Assembly: GCF_900100075.1 (NCBI RefSeq)
Contig: NZ_FNEG01000002.1
Coordinates: forward strand, 372,001-436,000
DNA from: Chryseobacterium jejuense
GTDB taxonomy: Bacteria; Bacteroidota; Bacteroidia; Flavobacteriales; Weeksellaceae
Length of the DNA stretch: 64,000 nt
Reading direction: 5' to 3'
Both the position numbers and the translations under genes were made by a program. This document shows positions 51,195 through 60,382 of the stretch, one piece after another (the first letter of the stretch is position 1; each line of letters begins with the position of its first letter). The notes below the pieces were generated by a model. The model made no database searches and was not told the DNA's origin. It saw only the letters and a program-made list of their open reading frames with translations.

Positions 51195-51220
51195 AAAACC
51201 ACCAATTCTGGTGGTTTTTT
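51195..51220 (+). terminator. Terminator of the T9SS protein gene
   Basis: Stem AAAACCACC / GGTGGTTTT (51195-51203 / 51210-51218), loop AATTCT, then T's. The -7 box TACTTTTG of the next gene follows at 51225. Confidence 0.9.
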
Positions 51221-51224
51221 ATTT

Positions 51225-51232
51225 TACTTTTG
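51225..51232 (+). promoter_or_regulatory. -7 promoter element of the membrane-protein gene
   Basis: TACTTTTG, 15 nt before the GTG at 51248. It includes a TTG codon (51230) that opens a longer frame, so that codon is not the start. Confidence 0.55.
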
Positions 51233-51247
51233 CAAAAAAAACGACAC

Positions 51248-52525
51248 GTGTCATTTATTAAAACAAAATTTTTAAACTTTTTCAGGTTGGTTTTTCCATC
51301 CTCTTATACAGAACTGGGGGTTTTCCTGTTCTTCATTACTTGCTACGGAATCCTTGGCTCTTATATCGCCATCCATTACAGAATCATCTTTGACAGCAGA
51401 ATCCCATGGGATGCTTACTTCAGCTTTGATAACAAATCTATCCTGATGACCGGCGGCAGCTTTGAAAGACATCCGCTCTCCTATTATTTCTTCAACTGGA
51501 TCAGAGAATTGTGTTTATTTATTTCGGGAGGAAAAATGGATATAACATTTAGGCTCACCCTTGCATGGCTAAGTAATATTATCATTACCCTAAACGTTGT
51601 ACAGATCTTCAAATATCTTAAGAACATCATCAGACTTCCATTAGCTTACAGTCTTTTCATTACCCTATTTTTCGGAATATTTTCTACCAACATTATCCTT
51701 TCCTTCACTCCGGAGAACTTTACCTACACTCTGTTTTTACTTTCTTTGTATAATCACTATGCCGCAATAAAGCTCAGAAAGGAAGAAAAGACTCCTGCAG
51801 CAGCACTCTCATTAGCAGGCATTACTATTGGAGGGCTCACTATTACCAATATTGTAAAAGTTTTCATTCCGGTATTCTTTGAAAAAGGTCTTTTTAAAAG
51901 CTGGAAAAAAATAGGAAGCGCCATTCTAAGAGGAATAATAGCCATCACTATATATGCACTCCTTTACCTCTATAGGATCGATTTCAAATACGAGAACATT
52001 TTCTCAAAGACGAATCAACAGTACGAAAAATTCTCAAATGTAGAATCCATGCCGACCTGGGATATGATTTTATCATTCTTTTTTGGAGGTAATATCCTAT
52101 TCCCGAGTTTCATTATTTCCGACAAACATAACATGAAAGGCTTTACTTTTAAAGGTCTTTATATGGATCTTTATTCATCTGTAATTCCTTATATTTTTAT
52201 AGCGATATTATTAGTACTGATAAGTTGGAGTTATCTTAAGAATTTTAAGAACAAATGGGTTCAGGTCATTATGATCTCATTCTTCTTCGATATCTTCATC
52301 CATTGCATCATGAGATTCGGACTTCATACTTCATACATCTACGGCGGGCACTTTGTTTTCGTATATCCATTGCTTATTGGATGGCTGTTCTATGCGTATA
52401 AATCATCTCCTAAAATGATGGCTTTTTTAACACTTATCGTCAGTTTATTATTTGTTTATTTACTTTCCAATAATCTATTTAGACTGTCAGAGTTTTTTGA
52501 GTTTTTACAAACCTATTATCAATAA
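51248..52525 (+). CDS. Polytopic membrane protein, glycosyltransferase-like
   Basis: A 425-residue protein with about ten transmembrane segments. The layout (short N-terminal tail, membrane segment, a loop with IPWDAYFSFDNKSI and ERHPLSYYFFNWI, then many membrane segments) resembles the GT-C class of lipid-linked glycosyltransferases, and I loosely associate it with DUF6080, from memory. No ATG is available; I use GTG 51248, because the upstream TTG is part of the -7 box. The palindrome GACACGTGTC (51242-51251) covers the start codon. Monocistronic, ending at a bidirectional terminator. Confidence 0.65.
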   Translation: MSFIKTKFLNFFRLVFPSSYTELGVFLFFITCYGILGSYIAIHYRIIFDSRIPWDAYFSFDNKSILMTGGSFERHPLSYYFFNWIRELCLFISGGKMDITFRLTLAWLSNIIITLNVVQIFKYLKNIIRLPLAYSLFITLFFGIFSTNIILSFTPENFTYTLFLLSLYNHYAAIKLRKEEKTPAAALSLAGITIGGLTITNIVKVFIPVFFEKGLFKSWKKIGSAILRGIIAITIYALLYLYRIDFKYENIFSKTNQQYEKFSNVESMPTWDMILSFFFGGNILFPSFIISDKHNMKGFTFKGLYMDLYSSVIPYIFIAILLVLISWSYLKNFKNKWVQVIMISFFFDIFIHCIMRFGLHTSYIYGGHFVFVYPLLIGWLFYAYKSSPKMMAFLTLIVSLLFVYLLSNNLFRLSEFFEFLQTYYQ

Positions 52526-52526
52526 A

Positions 52527-52552
52527 AAAAGCCGAGACTATTCTCGGCTTTT
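52527..52552. terminator. Bidirectional terminator
   Basis: Stem GCCGAGA / TCTCGGC (52531-52537 / 52542-52548) with a 4-nt loop, A-run before and T-run after, between two convergent genes. Confidence 0.9.
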
Positions 52553-52573
52553 ATATTTTTGAAATTTTCAATA

Positions 52574-53131
52574 TTATTTTGCTTCTGAGCAGAAAATTCT
52601 GTACTGTACAGCTACTGCAGATTTAAAGTACTCTCTTATTTTTGAAAGATCACCCGCTGCACTTTGCTTAGTAAAATAGCTTCCTGCTAAAATTTTATAG
52701 TTTGGTCTTAAAGAAGCGTCTGTTTCTACCTTCAAATTAGGGAATCTTTTTCTGAAATAAGATTTCACTTCATTGGCTTCCTCATTGCTTTTAACCGTTG
52801 TAATCTGAATTTTATATCCTAAAATTCTAGGATTTTTTCTACAGATTTCAGCATTGGTTAATTCCCTATTCGGCACATAGATTTTAGGAGGTTTTGTACT
52901 GATCCCTGAAGAAATACCAGAATCATTATTACTGTAATCTTTGGTTGGATTATTGGTAACAACTTTAGAACATTTATCTTCAACTCCTTCCAAAGCAGCA
53001 TTTATTTTGGAATCCATGGTGATGACAAGCTCTGTTCCTGAAAGCGTATCTTTTTTAACAACCTGCTGGGCTTCAATACTATAAAAACCAAACAATGATA
53101 ATATCGAAAATATTTTAATCAAATTTCTCAT
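52574..53131 (-). CDS. SPOR-domain protein, secreted
   Basis: A 185-residue protein with a signal peptide ending SIEAQ. Residues 100-180 form a SPOR domain (GYKIQITTVKSNEEANEVKS, then YKILAGSYFTKQSAAGDL), which binds glycan strands lacking stem peptides and often sits at division sites. There is no membrane anchor other than the signal peptide. A -7 element TAAATTTG lies at 53154-53147. Confidence 0.88.
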   Translation of the reverse strand: MRNLIKIFSILSLFGFYSIEAQQVVKKDTLSGTELVITMDSKINAALEGVEDKCSKVVTNNPTKDYSNNDSGISSGISTKPPKIYVPNRELTNAEICRKNPRILGYKIQITTVKSNEEANEVKSYFRKRFPNLKVETDASLRPNYKILAGSYFTKQSAAGDLSKIREYFKSAVAVQYRIFCSEAK

Positions 53132-53146
53132 TTAAACTTGTTTCCG

Positions 53147-53154
53147 CAAATTTA
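53147..53154 (-). promoter_or_regulatory. -7 promoter element of the SPOR gene
   Basis: TAAATTTG on the minus strand, 15 nt before the ATG. Confidence 0.5.
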
Positions 53155-53260
53155 TACAAATTAAAAAACTATACCAAACGAGTTATTTAGAATCAATACA
53201 AATTAAACGTAAATGATATTTTCCCCTTTCGCTTTGCCGTTAAATTTCTGTTAAAAATAT

Positions 53261-53268
53261 TATTTTTG
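53261..53268 (+). promoter_or_regulatory. -7 promoter element of the act operon
   Basis: TATTTTTG, 45 nt before the actA ATG; the only TTTG upstream (53233-53236) is 24 nt away, longer than usual. Confidence 0.5.
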
Positions 53269-53313
53269 CGGAATTGATATGTTTCAATAATTTACTAACA
53301 TAAGATAATTTAA

Positions 53314-54672
53314 ATGATTAGTTGGAGAAAGCATTATAAAAAAACGTTGATCGCAATAGGCTTATTGCTATCAACCAGTGCTTCATTTTACGGGCAAGAC
53401 GGCGATCCTAAAAACGGAGAGAAACTTTTCAAAGCGAATTGTACTGCATGTCACGCATTGGACAAACAGGTAATAGGACCACCATTAAAGGGGGTTGTAG
53501 AACGTGTAAAGACAGAGGGTGGTGTAGACAGAGATTGGCTTCACAAGTGGATCAAAGATAACAAAGCTTTAAGAGCTTCAGGGGATAAATACGCCAATGA
53601 AATTTTTGAAAAGTATAACAAAACTGAGATGTTACAGTTTCCTAACCTTACGGAGAAGGATATTGATGACATTTTAGCTTTCACTACTAACCCACCTGCT
53701 CCGGAAGAGAAAAAAACGGAAGCAACTCCTGCACCTGGCGCTGATGCGGCAGCTCCTGCAGACAAATCTACTACAAACATTGTCATCATTTCCCTATTAG
53801 CCATTGCTGGTTTATTAGTTTGGATTTTGGTTAAACTAAGACAATTAGTTAAACTAGGTCAATCTGAAGAACTAACAGGGCTTAACGAATCGAGAGTTCG
53901 TTCGTTCAAGGAAATGTATGAGAAGTTCCATTATGTAGGAAAAGGTATAATAGCTGTTCTTGCTATTCTTGCTGCTTACGGAGTTTGGAACTGGTTAATG
54001 TGGATTGGGGTTTACAAAGGTTATAAGCCTGAGCAACCTATCTACTTCTCTCACAAAATCCACGCTGGAGAACAGAAAATTGACTGTCAATTATGTCACT
54101 CTAGTGCTAAATACGGAAAAGTATCTGAGATTCCTTCTATGAACGTTTGTATGAACTGTCACAGAACAATTTCTGAATACAACGCAGATCACTACATGGA
54201 GCCAGGAAAAGATAAGGCATTCTATGACGGAGAAATCCAGAAGATCTACGCGGCAACAGGTTGGGATCCTGCAAAACAACAGTACACAGGAAAAACACAG
54301 CCGGTTGAGTGGACAAGAATCCACAACATGCCAGACTTCGTTTACTTCAACCACTCTCAGCACGTAATTGCTGGTGAACAAGCGATCATCAATTCTTTCA
54401 ACAAAAAGAACCCTAACAACAAAATTGATGTTGTTTGTAAAGCTTGTCACGGAAAAATTGATACAATGAATGTTGTTCAAATGGCTAACGACTTTACTAT
54501 GGGATGGTGTATCGAGTGCCACAGAACAACTGAGGTTGATATGAACAACGGTTATAATAAAGAGTACTTCAAGAATCTACATGACAAGTTGAAAAAACAA
54601 TATCCACAAGATGGAGGTAAAATCACTGTAGATGCAATTGGAGGTCTTGAGTGTGGTAAATGTCATTATTAA
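53314..54672 (+). CDS. actA: Alternative complex III subunit ActA, multihaem cytochrome c
   Basis: A 452-residue protein with six CxxCH haem sites. Residues 25-130 are a class I cytochrome c domain (CTACH at 43-47, with a GPPLKGV loop). After a Pro/Ala-rich linker and two membrane segments (around residues 150-170 and 210-235), the C-terminal half holds five haem motifs at 258, 279, 375, 399 and 447, as in pentahaem ActA. ActA passes electrons from menaquinol within the ACIII complex. The added N-terminal monohaem domain makes this a fusion. First gene of actA-F. Confidence 0.92.
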   Translation: MISWRKHYKKTLIAIGLLLSTSASFYGQDGDPKNGEKLFKANCTACHALDKQVIGPPLKGVVERVKTEGGVDRDWLHKWIKDNKALRASGDKYANEIFEKYNKTEMLQFPNLTEKDIDDILAFTTNPPAPEEKKTEATPAPGADAAAPADKSTTNIVIISLLAIAGLLVWILVKLRQLVKLGQSEELTGLNESRVRSFKEMYEKFHYVGKGIIAVLAILAAYGVWNWLMWIGVYKGYKPEQPIYFSHKIHAGEQKIDCQLCHSSAKYGKVSEIPSMNVCMNCHRTISEYNADHYMEPGKDKAFYDGEIQKIYAATGWDPAKQQYTGKTQPVEWTRIHNMPDFVYFNHSQHVIAGEQAIINSFNKKNPNNKIDVVCKACHGKIDTMNVVQMANDFTMGWCIECHRTTEVDMNNGYNKEYFKNLHDKLKKQYPQDGGKITVDAIGGLECGKCHY

Positions 54673-54695
54673 TAACTAAAAAATTAGAAGTATAA

Positions 54696-57600
54696 ATGGC
54701 TTCAAACAAAATACAATTCAGAAGTATTCATGAACTTAAAGATCCAGCTTTAAACAATAAGCTGGCTCAGAAAGAGTTTCAGGAAGAAATTCCGGTAGAA
54801 GATTTCCTTGGAGATGCTGAGACGAACGGATCAAGTACTTCAAGAAGAGATTTCCTTAAATTATTAGGATTCTCTACAGCAGCAGTTACTTTAGCTGCCT
54901 GCGAAGCTCCGGTAATCAAAACGATTCCTTATGTGGTAAAACCGCATGATATTATTCCAGGAATCCCTAACTATTACGCTTCAACATATTTTGATGGGTT
55001 CGACTTTGCTAGTGTTTTAGTAAAAACTCGTGAAGGTAGACCAATCAAAATTGAACCAAACCCGGCTGGTGGTGATTTAGGTAAAACTAACGCAAGAGCT
55101 CAGGCAAGTGTACTTTCTCTTTATGATAATGATAAAGTAAAGCAGCCTAAACTAGACGGTAAAGATGAAACTTTCGATAAAGTAGATAGTTTCGTTATTA
55201 AAGGGTTGGAAGAAGCTAAAGCGTCAGGCAAAAAGATTGTGGTTTTATCACACTCTTTTGCTTCACCAACTTTCAAAAAGTTATTCGCTGAATTCAAAGC
55301 TAAATATCCTACAGCTGAATTAGTAACTTTCGATGCATATCCATATGCTGCAGGACTAGATGCTGCTCAGGAAGTATTCGGACAAAGAGCATTACCTGTT
55401 TATGACCTTAACGGTTCTGAATTGGTAGTTTCTTTCCAGGCTGATTTCTTAGGAGATTATAACGCTTCGAGCTTAGAGTCTTCTTACGCAGCGGCTAGAA
55501 AACCAAGTGCAACCATGTTGAGACACATTCAAGTGGAATCTAACATGTCATTAACTGGTGCTAACGCTGACTCAAGATATAGATTAAAACCAAGTGCAGT
55601 AAACAAAACTTTAGTTGAAGTTTACAATGCAATCGTAGGTGGTGGTACTTCTGATAAGACTGCTACTGAAATTGCCAATGAATTGAAAGCAAAAGGAAGC
55701 AAAGCTGTTGTTTTTGCTGACGGTTCTAAAGGAGCACAGGTTTTAGCACACTTAATCAACCAAAAATTAGGTTCAGTTGCTTTCACTGGTAAAGCAAACT
55801 TCCTAAAAGAATTCAACGGTGCAAGATACCAGGAATTCCTAGGTTGGGTAAACGGTGGACAAGTTGGTGTACTAGTTACAAACAACGTAGATCCTATCTA
55901 TGCTCATCCAAAAGGAGAAGACTTCAAAAAGTCTTTATCTAAAGTTCCTTACGTAATTGCTGTTGCTGATAAGAAAAATGAAATGTACAAAGCAGCTAAG
56001 GCTGTTATTCCAGTAGCTAACTGGTTAGAGTCTTGGGGAGATATCGAACCACAGACTGGAGTATATTCATTAATGCAGCCTACAATCCAGAAGATCTACA
56101 AATCAAGACAGATTGAAGAATCTCTATTGGTTTGGAAGAATGGTAAGAACAATGCTGCAAACAATTACTACGATTATTTAAAGGCAAGCTCTGCTTCTCT
56201 TTTAGGTGGTACTTCTTTCAACAAAGCATTATATAATGGTATCAATGCTTCTACTAACTCAACAACATTATCTTATGCAGGTGGAAACGCTGCTCAGGCT
56301 GTTGCTGAATTAGGAAACTTCAAAGCTTCTGATTTAGAACTAGTATTATACACTACGACTTCAATGGGAGACGGAACTCAGGCAAACAACCCTTGGTTAC
56401 AAGAGTTACCTGATCCAATCACTAGAATGTCTTGGGATAACTACTTGACAATTTCTCCAAAAGATGCAGAAAAGTTTGCTATCGATAACGATCTTAACGC
56501 GAGAATGCAGTTAGATGGTTCTATCGTAAACCTTACTGTAAACGGAGTTACAATAAAAGACGTTCCTGTATTCGTACAGCCAGGTCAAGCAGAAGGATCA
56601 GTAGGTCTTGCGCTTGGTTATGGTAAGAAAAACTCAGGAGCAACTGCTGATACAGGGGTAAATGCTTATCCTTTATTTGATGGTTCTAACCTTGTTCTTT
56701 CTGGTGCTAAAATCGAGAAAACAGGAGAAGATCACGAATTCGCAGGTATCCAGCTTCAAAATACATTAATGGGTCGTTACGAAATCGCTAAAGAAGTTCC
56801 TTTAGCTGAGTTCATCAACGTACCATTTGATGATGAGCACAAAGGATGGAACAAGCCTTTGGAATACCACACAATCAGTGGAGCTCTTCCAGCAAGAAAA
56901 ATTGACCTTTGGGATGCATTTGATGATACTGACGGTCCTCACTTCAACTTATCTATTGACTTGAACTCTTGTACAGGTTGTGGAGCATGTATTATTGCTT
57001 GTCAGGCTGAGAACAACGTTCCTGTAGTAGGTAAAGAAGAAGTAAGAATGTCTAGAGATATGTATTGGTTAAGAATTGACCGTTACTATTCTTCAAGACA
57101 GAAAGTTGAAGTTTACGAAGGATTAAAAGAAGGAATGGCTGTACCTGAATTGTATGGTACTGCATTCGGAGACGGAGGGGCATTAAACCACCCTGCTGAT
57201 AACCCAGATGTAATCTTCCAACCAGTAATGTGTCAGCACTGTAACCACGCTCCATGTGAAACTGTATGTCCGGTAGCGGCTACTTCACACGGTAAGCAAG
57301 GTCAAAACCATATGGCTTACAACAGATGTATCGGAACTAGATATTGTGCAAACAACTGTCCGTACAAAGTAAGACGTTTTAACTGGTTTACTTATAACCT
57401 AAATGACAAGTTCGATTACAACATGAACAACGATTTAGGAAGAATGGTACTTAACCCTGACGTAGTTGTAAGAACTAGAGGGGTAATGGAGAAATGTTCA
57501 ATGTGTATCCAAATGACTCAGAATACTATTCTTGAGGCTAAGAAAGAAGGAAGAAGAGTGCAGGATGGAGAATTCCAGACAGCTTGTTCTAAAGCTTGTT

Positions 57601-57755
57601 CTACTGGTGCAATGACATTTGGAGACATGAATGATAAAGATTCTTCAATTAGAAAGGTATATGCCTCTAACAGAAGATATTATTTACTAGAGGAGATCGG
57701 CACAAAACCAAACGTGTTCTATCACACTAAAGTAAGAAACAGAGTAGAAAAATAA
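54696..57755 (+). CDS. actB: Alternative complex III subunit ActB, Fe-S protein
   Basis: A 1019-residue subunit. A Tat signal (SRRDFLKLLGFSTAA) with a following Cys in LAACEAP marks export and possible lipidation. The first 700 residues are a molybdopterin-oxidoreductase-like domain without cofactor. The C-terminal domain carries ferredoxin-type cluster motifs: CTGCGACIIACQAENN, CQHCNHAPCETVCPV, CIGTRYCANNCPY and CSMCIQ. It relays electrons between the membrane subunits and the haems. Confidence 0.95.
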   Translation: MASNKIQFRSIHELKDPALNNKLAQKEFQEEIPVEDFLGDAETNGSSTSRRDFLKLLGFSTAAVTLAACEAPVIKTIPYVVKPHDIIPGIPNYYASTYFDGFDFASVLVKTREGRPIKIEPNPAGGDLGKTNARAQASVLSLYDNDKVKQPKLDGKDETFDKVDSFVIKGLEEAKASGKKIVVLSHSFASPTFKKLFAEFKAKYPTAELVTFDAYPYAAGLDAAQEVFGQRALPVYDLNGSELVVSFQADFLGDYNASSLESSYAAARKPSATMLRHIQVESNMSLTGANADSRYRLKPSAVNKTLVEVYNAIVGGGTSDKTATEIANELKAKGSKAVVFADGSKGAQVLAHLINQKLGSVAFTGKANFLKEFNGARYQEFLGWVNGGQVGVLVTNNVDPIYAHPKGEDFKKSLSKVPYVIAVADKKNEMYKAAKAVIPVANWLESWGDIEPQTGVYSLMQPTIQKIYKSRQIEESLLVWKNGKNNAANNYYDYLKASSASLLGGTSFNKALYNGINASTNSTTLSYAGGNAAQAVAELGNFKASDLELVLYTTTSMGDGTQANNPWLQELPDPITRMSWDNYLTISPKDAEKFAIDNDLNARMQLDGSIVNLTVNGVTIKDVPVFVQPGQAEGSVGLALGYGKKNSGATADTGVNAYPLFDGSNLVLSGAKIEKTGEDHEFAGIQLQNTLMGRYEIAKEVPLAEFINVPFDDEHKGWNKPLEYHTISGALPARKIDLWDAFDDTDGPHFNLSIDLNSCTGCGACIIACQAENNVPVVGKEEVRMSRDMYWLRIDRYYSSRQKVEVYEGLKEGMAVPELYGTAFGDGGALNHPADNPDVIFQPVMCQHCNHAPCETVCPVAATSHGKQGQNHMAYNRCIGTRYCANNCPYKVRRFNWFTYNLNDKFDYNMNNDLGRMVLNPDVVVRTRGVMEKCSMCIQMTQNTILEAKKEGRRVQDGEFQTACSKACSTGAMTFGDMNDKDSSIRKVYASNRRYYLLEEIGTKPNVFYHTKVRNRVEK

Positions 57756-57780
57756 AGTTTAAATAATAAATAGGTAAAAA

Positions 57781-59178
57781 ATGTCAGGACATTACGAAGC
57801 TCCGATAAGGGAACCTCTAATTATTGGTCACAAAACTTATCACGATATCACAGAAGATATTGCACGACCTATCGAAGAAAGAGCAGGTAAATTATGGTGG
57901 ATTTCATTATATGCAGCCTTAGTTCTATTCATCTATGGATTCGGATGTATCGCTTATACTATCGGGACAGGTATTGGATCATGGGGGCTTAACAGAACTA
58001 TTAACTGGGGTTGGGATATTACCAACTTCGTATGGTGGGTAGGTATCGGTCACGCCGGAACCCTAATCTCAGCAGTATTATTATTATTTAGACAGAGATG
58101 GAGAATGTCTGTAAACAGATCTGCAGAGGCGATGACGATCTTTGCGGTTGTACAGGCAGCAATCTTCCCTGTAATTCACATGGGTAGAGTTTGGGTTGGA
58201 TACTGGGTATTCCCATTACCAAACCAATTCGGTTCTCTTTGGGGGAACTTTAACTCTCCTCTACTTTGGGACGTATTTGCGATCTCTACGTATTTCTCAG
58301 TATCAACTGTATTCTGGTTCATGGGATTAATCCCTGACTTTGCAATGATCAGAGATAGAGCGAAAACTCCTTGGACTAAGAAGATTTATACATTCCTTGC
58401 ATTCGGTTGGGGGGGTAAAGCAAAACACTGGCAAAGATTCGAAGAACTTTCTTTGGTTCTTGCAGGGTTAGCAACTCCACTTGTATTCTCGGTACACACA
58501 ACCGTATCTTTTGACTTCGCAACTTCAGTAATTAAAGGATGGCACTCAACAATCTACCCTCCTTACTTCGTTGCTGGTGCGATCTTCTCAGGATTTGCAA
58601 TGGTACAGACTCTATTGTTAATCGCAAGAAAAGTTTGTCACTTAGAAGAATACATCACAATGTATCATATTGAAATTATGAACATCGTAATCGTTCTTAC
58701 AGGTGGTATGGTAACTGTAGCTTATGCTACTGAATATTTCATCGGATGGTATTCCGGATCAAGATTTGAAGACTTTACTTACCTTTCTCCAGGTGCTGCA
58801 GTAGGACCTTACTGGTGGGCATTCTGGTCACTAATCATCTGTAACCTTGTGGTTCCTGCTTCTTTCTGGTTCAAAAAAGCTAGAACGAACATTATCTGGA
58901 CATTCATTGTTGCATTGATTATTAACATCGGTATGTGGTTTGAGCGTTTTGATATCATCGTTATCAACCTTTCTAGAGACTACTTACCAGGATCTTGGAC
59001 AATGTTTAAGCCAACGATCATTGATGTGGGTGTATACTTAGGAACTATCGGATTCTTCTCTGTATTATTCTTATTATATGCAAGAACATTCCCTGTAATT
59101 GCACAGGCTGAATTAAAATCGATTTTGAAAATCTCAGGTGAAACTTATAAAGCAAAAGAAGGAGATGAGCACCACTAA
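57781..59178 (+). CDS. actC: Alternative complex III subunit ActC, NrfD-like quinol-binding membrane protein
   Basis: A 465-residue polytopic protein with about ten membrane segments and the NrfD/PsrC-family features GIGHAGTLISAVLLLFRQRW and HTTVSFDFATSVIKGWH. It forms the main quinol-oxidation site and is thought to take part in proton transfer. It overlaps actD by 14 nt. Confidence 0.95.
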   Translation: MSGHYEAPIREPLIIGHKTYHDITEDIARPIEERAGKLWWISLYAALVLFIYGFGCIAYTIGTGIGSWGLNRTINWGWDITNFVWWVGIGHAGTLISAVLLLFRQRWRMSVNRSAEAMTIFAVVQAAIFPVIHMGRVWVGYWVFPLPNQFGSLWGNFNSPLLWDVFAISTYFSVSTVFWFMGLIPDFAMIRDRAKTPWTKKIYTFLAFGWGGKAKHWQRFEELSLVLAGLATPLVFSVHTTVSFDFATSVIKGWHSTIYPPYFVAGAIFSGFAMVQTLLLIARKVCHLEEYITMYHIEIMNIVIVLTGGMVTVAYATEYFIGWYSGSRFEDFTYLSPGAAVGPYWWAFWSLIICNLVVPASFWFKKARTNIIWTFIVALIINIGMWFERFDIIVINLSRDYLPGSWTMFKPTIIDVGVYLGTIGFFSVLFLLYARTFPVIAQAELKSILKISGETYKAKEGDEHH

Positions 59179-59686
59179 AATTGTATACGGACTTTATGCT
59201 GACGACGACGATTTAATGAACGGCGTTAAAGCATTCAACGATAAAGGAATCGCAATAAACGAGGTTTATACTCCGTTTCCGGTTCACGGACTAGACAAAG
59301 CTTTAGGGTTAAAGAAAACTAGAATTTCTGATGCCGCATTCTTATATGCTCTTTATGGTGTTACTATTGGTGCTACTGTAACTTGGTATGTAATGAATCA
59401 TGACTGGCCTCAGAACATCGGTGGGAAACCTGCTTTTGACTGGGCGCACAACATGCCTGCATTCGTAGTTCCAATGTTTGAATTAATGGTATTCTGTGCA
59501 GCTCACATGATGTCTCTAACTTTCTTAGTTAGAAACAAAATGTATCCAGGAGCTCCAGCTCAGAACCCAGATCCAAGAACTACTGACGATAAATTCATGA
59601 TGGAATTTGTAACTGAAGATGTAGAATCTGTAAAGCAGTTGCTAATTGAAACTGGAGTTGAAGAAATAACTGTTAAAGACGCTTAA
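59165..59686 (+). CDS. actD: Alternative complex III subunit ActD (DUF3341)
   Basis: A 173-residue membrane protein with two membrane helices (around 57-80 and 105-125). The DUF3341 start KIVYGLYADDDDLMNGVKAF and the segment EVYTPFPVHGLDKALGL are diagnostic. The start is ATG 59165; a longer reading begins inside actC. It packs between the quinol-binding subunits. Confidence 0.93.
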   Translation: MSTTKIVYGLYADDDDLMNGVKAFNDKGIAINEVYTPFPVHGLDKALGLKKTRISDAAFLYALYGVTIGATVTWYVMNHDWPQNIGGKPAFDWAHNMPAFVVPMFELMVFCAAHMMSLTFLVRNKMYPGAPAQNPDPRTTDDKFMMEFVTEDVESVKQLLIETGVEEITVKDA

Positions 59687-59687
59687 A

Positions 59688-60374
59688 ATGAAAAAGAACG
59701 TATTAAGAATTGCAGCAGTTTTAGGTTTAACAACAGTTTTACTTAACTCTTGCGGACCAAAGGAGAATACTCCGTTGGTATATTTCCCGGACATGTATTT
59801 TCCGGTAGCTTATGATCCATTGATGAAGGCTCAGGATGCGTATTCAGATCATGAAAATGAAATTCCGGCTTTTGTTAGAAATAATGGTGCAACAGGTCTT
59901 TCTCCAGTAGAAGGATCAGTTGCTCAAAATAAAGATGGAGTTTTTGAAGAAGGATTAAAACCAAAGAATGTTGACGAGTACAACGCAGGTTATGATGCTT
60001 CTAAAAAACTTACTGCTTCTCCTCTAAACCCAGCTAATGCAGCTAAGGATCTTGAAAGAGGAAAAGTATTGTTTGACCACACTTGTGCTGCATGTCACGG
60101 AACAGGAGGTGATGGACAAGGACCAATTGTACAAACAGGAGCATTCTCCGGAGTGCCGAACTATGCTGATAGAGAGCTTACAGTAGGGTCTGTTCATTAT
60201 GTATTAACAAACGGTAGAAATGCCATGGGATCTTATGCGGGACAATTAAACGCAGGAGATAGATGGAGAGTGGCTATGTATGTGATGAGTGCTTTCAAAA
60301 AAGGAGCAGCAGCACCGGCAGCAGCTACAGCGGCTGCACCAGCAACTGAAACGACTACCGAAACTAAAAAATAA
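59688..60374 (+). CDS. actE: Alternative complex III subunit ActE, monohaem cytochrome c lipoprotein
   Basis: A 228-residue lipoprotein (lipobox LLNSC) with one class I cytochrome c domain: CAACHGTGGDGQGP haem site and a Met ligand in the GRNAMGSY loop. The C-terminus is an Ala/Thr-rich tail of 25 residues. It accepts electrons from ActA/B and passes them to the terminal oxidase. It starts one base after actD ends. Confidence 0.93.
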   Translation: MKKNVLRIAAVLGLTTVLLNSCGPKENTPLVYFPDMYFPVAYDPLMKAQDAYSDHENEIPAFVRNNGATGLSPVEGSVAQNKDGVFEEGLKPKNVDEYNAGYDASKKLTASPLNPANAAKDLERGKVLFDHTCAACHGTGGDGQGPIVQTGAFSGVPNYADRELTVGSVHYVLTNGRNAMGSYAGQLNAGDRWRVAMYVMSAFKKGAAAPAAATAAAPATETTTETKK

Positions 60375-60382
60375 GAAAAGAA

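Noticed and set aside
51240..51255. ACGACACGTGTCA as a regulon dyad
   Set aside because: The half-sites are only 2 nt apart instead of 5 and no TAnnTTTG follows at the fixed distance.
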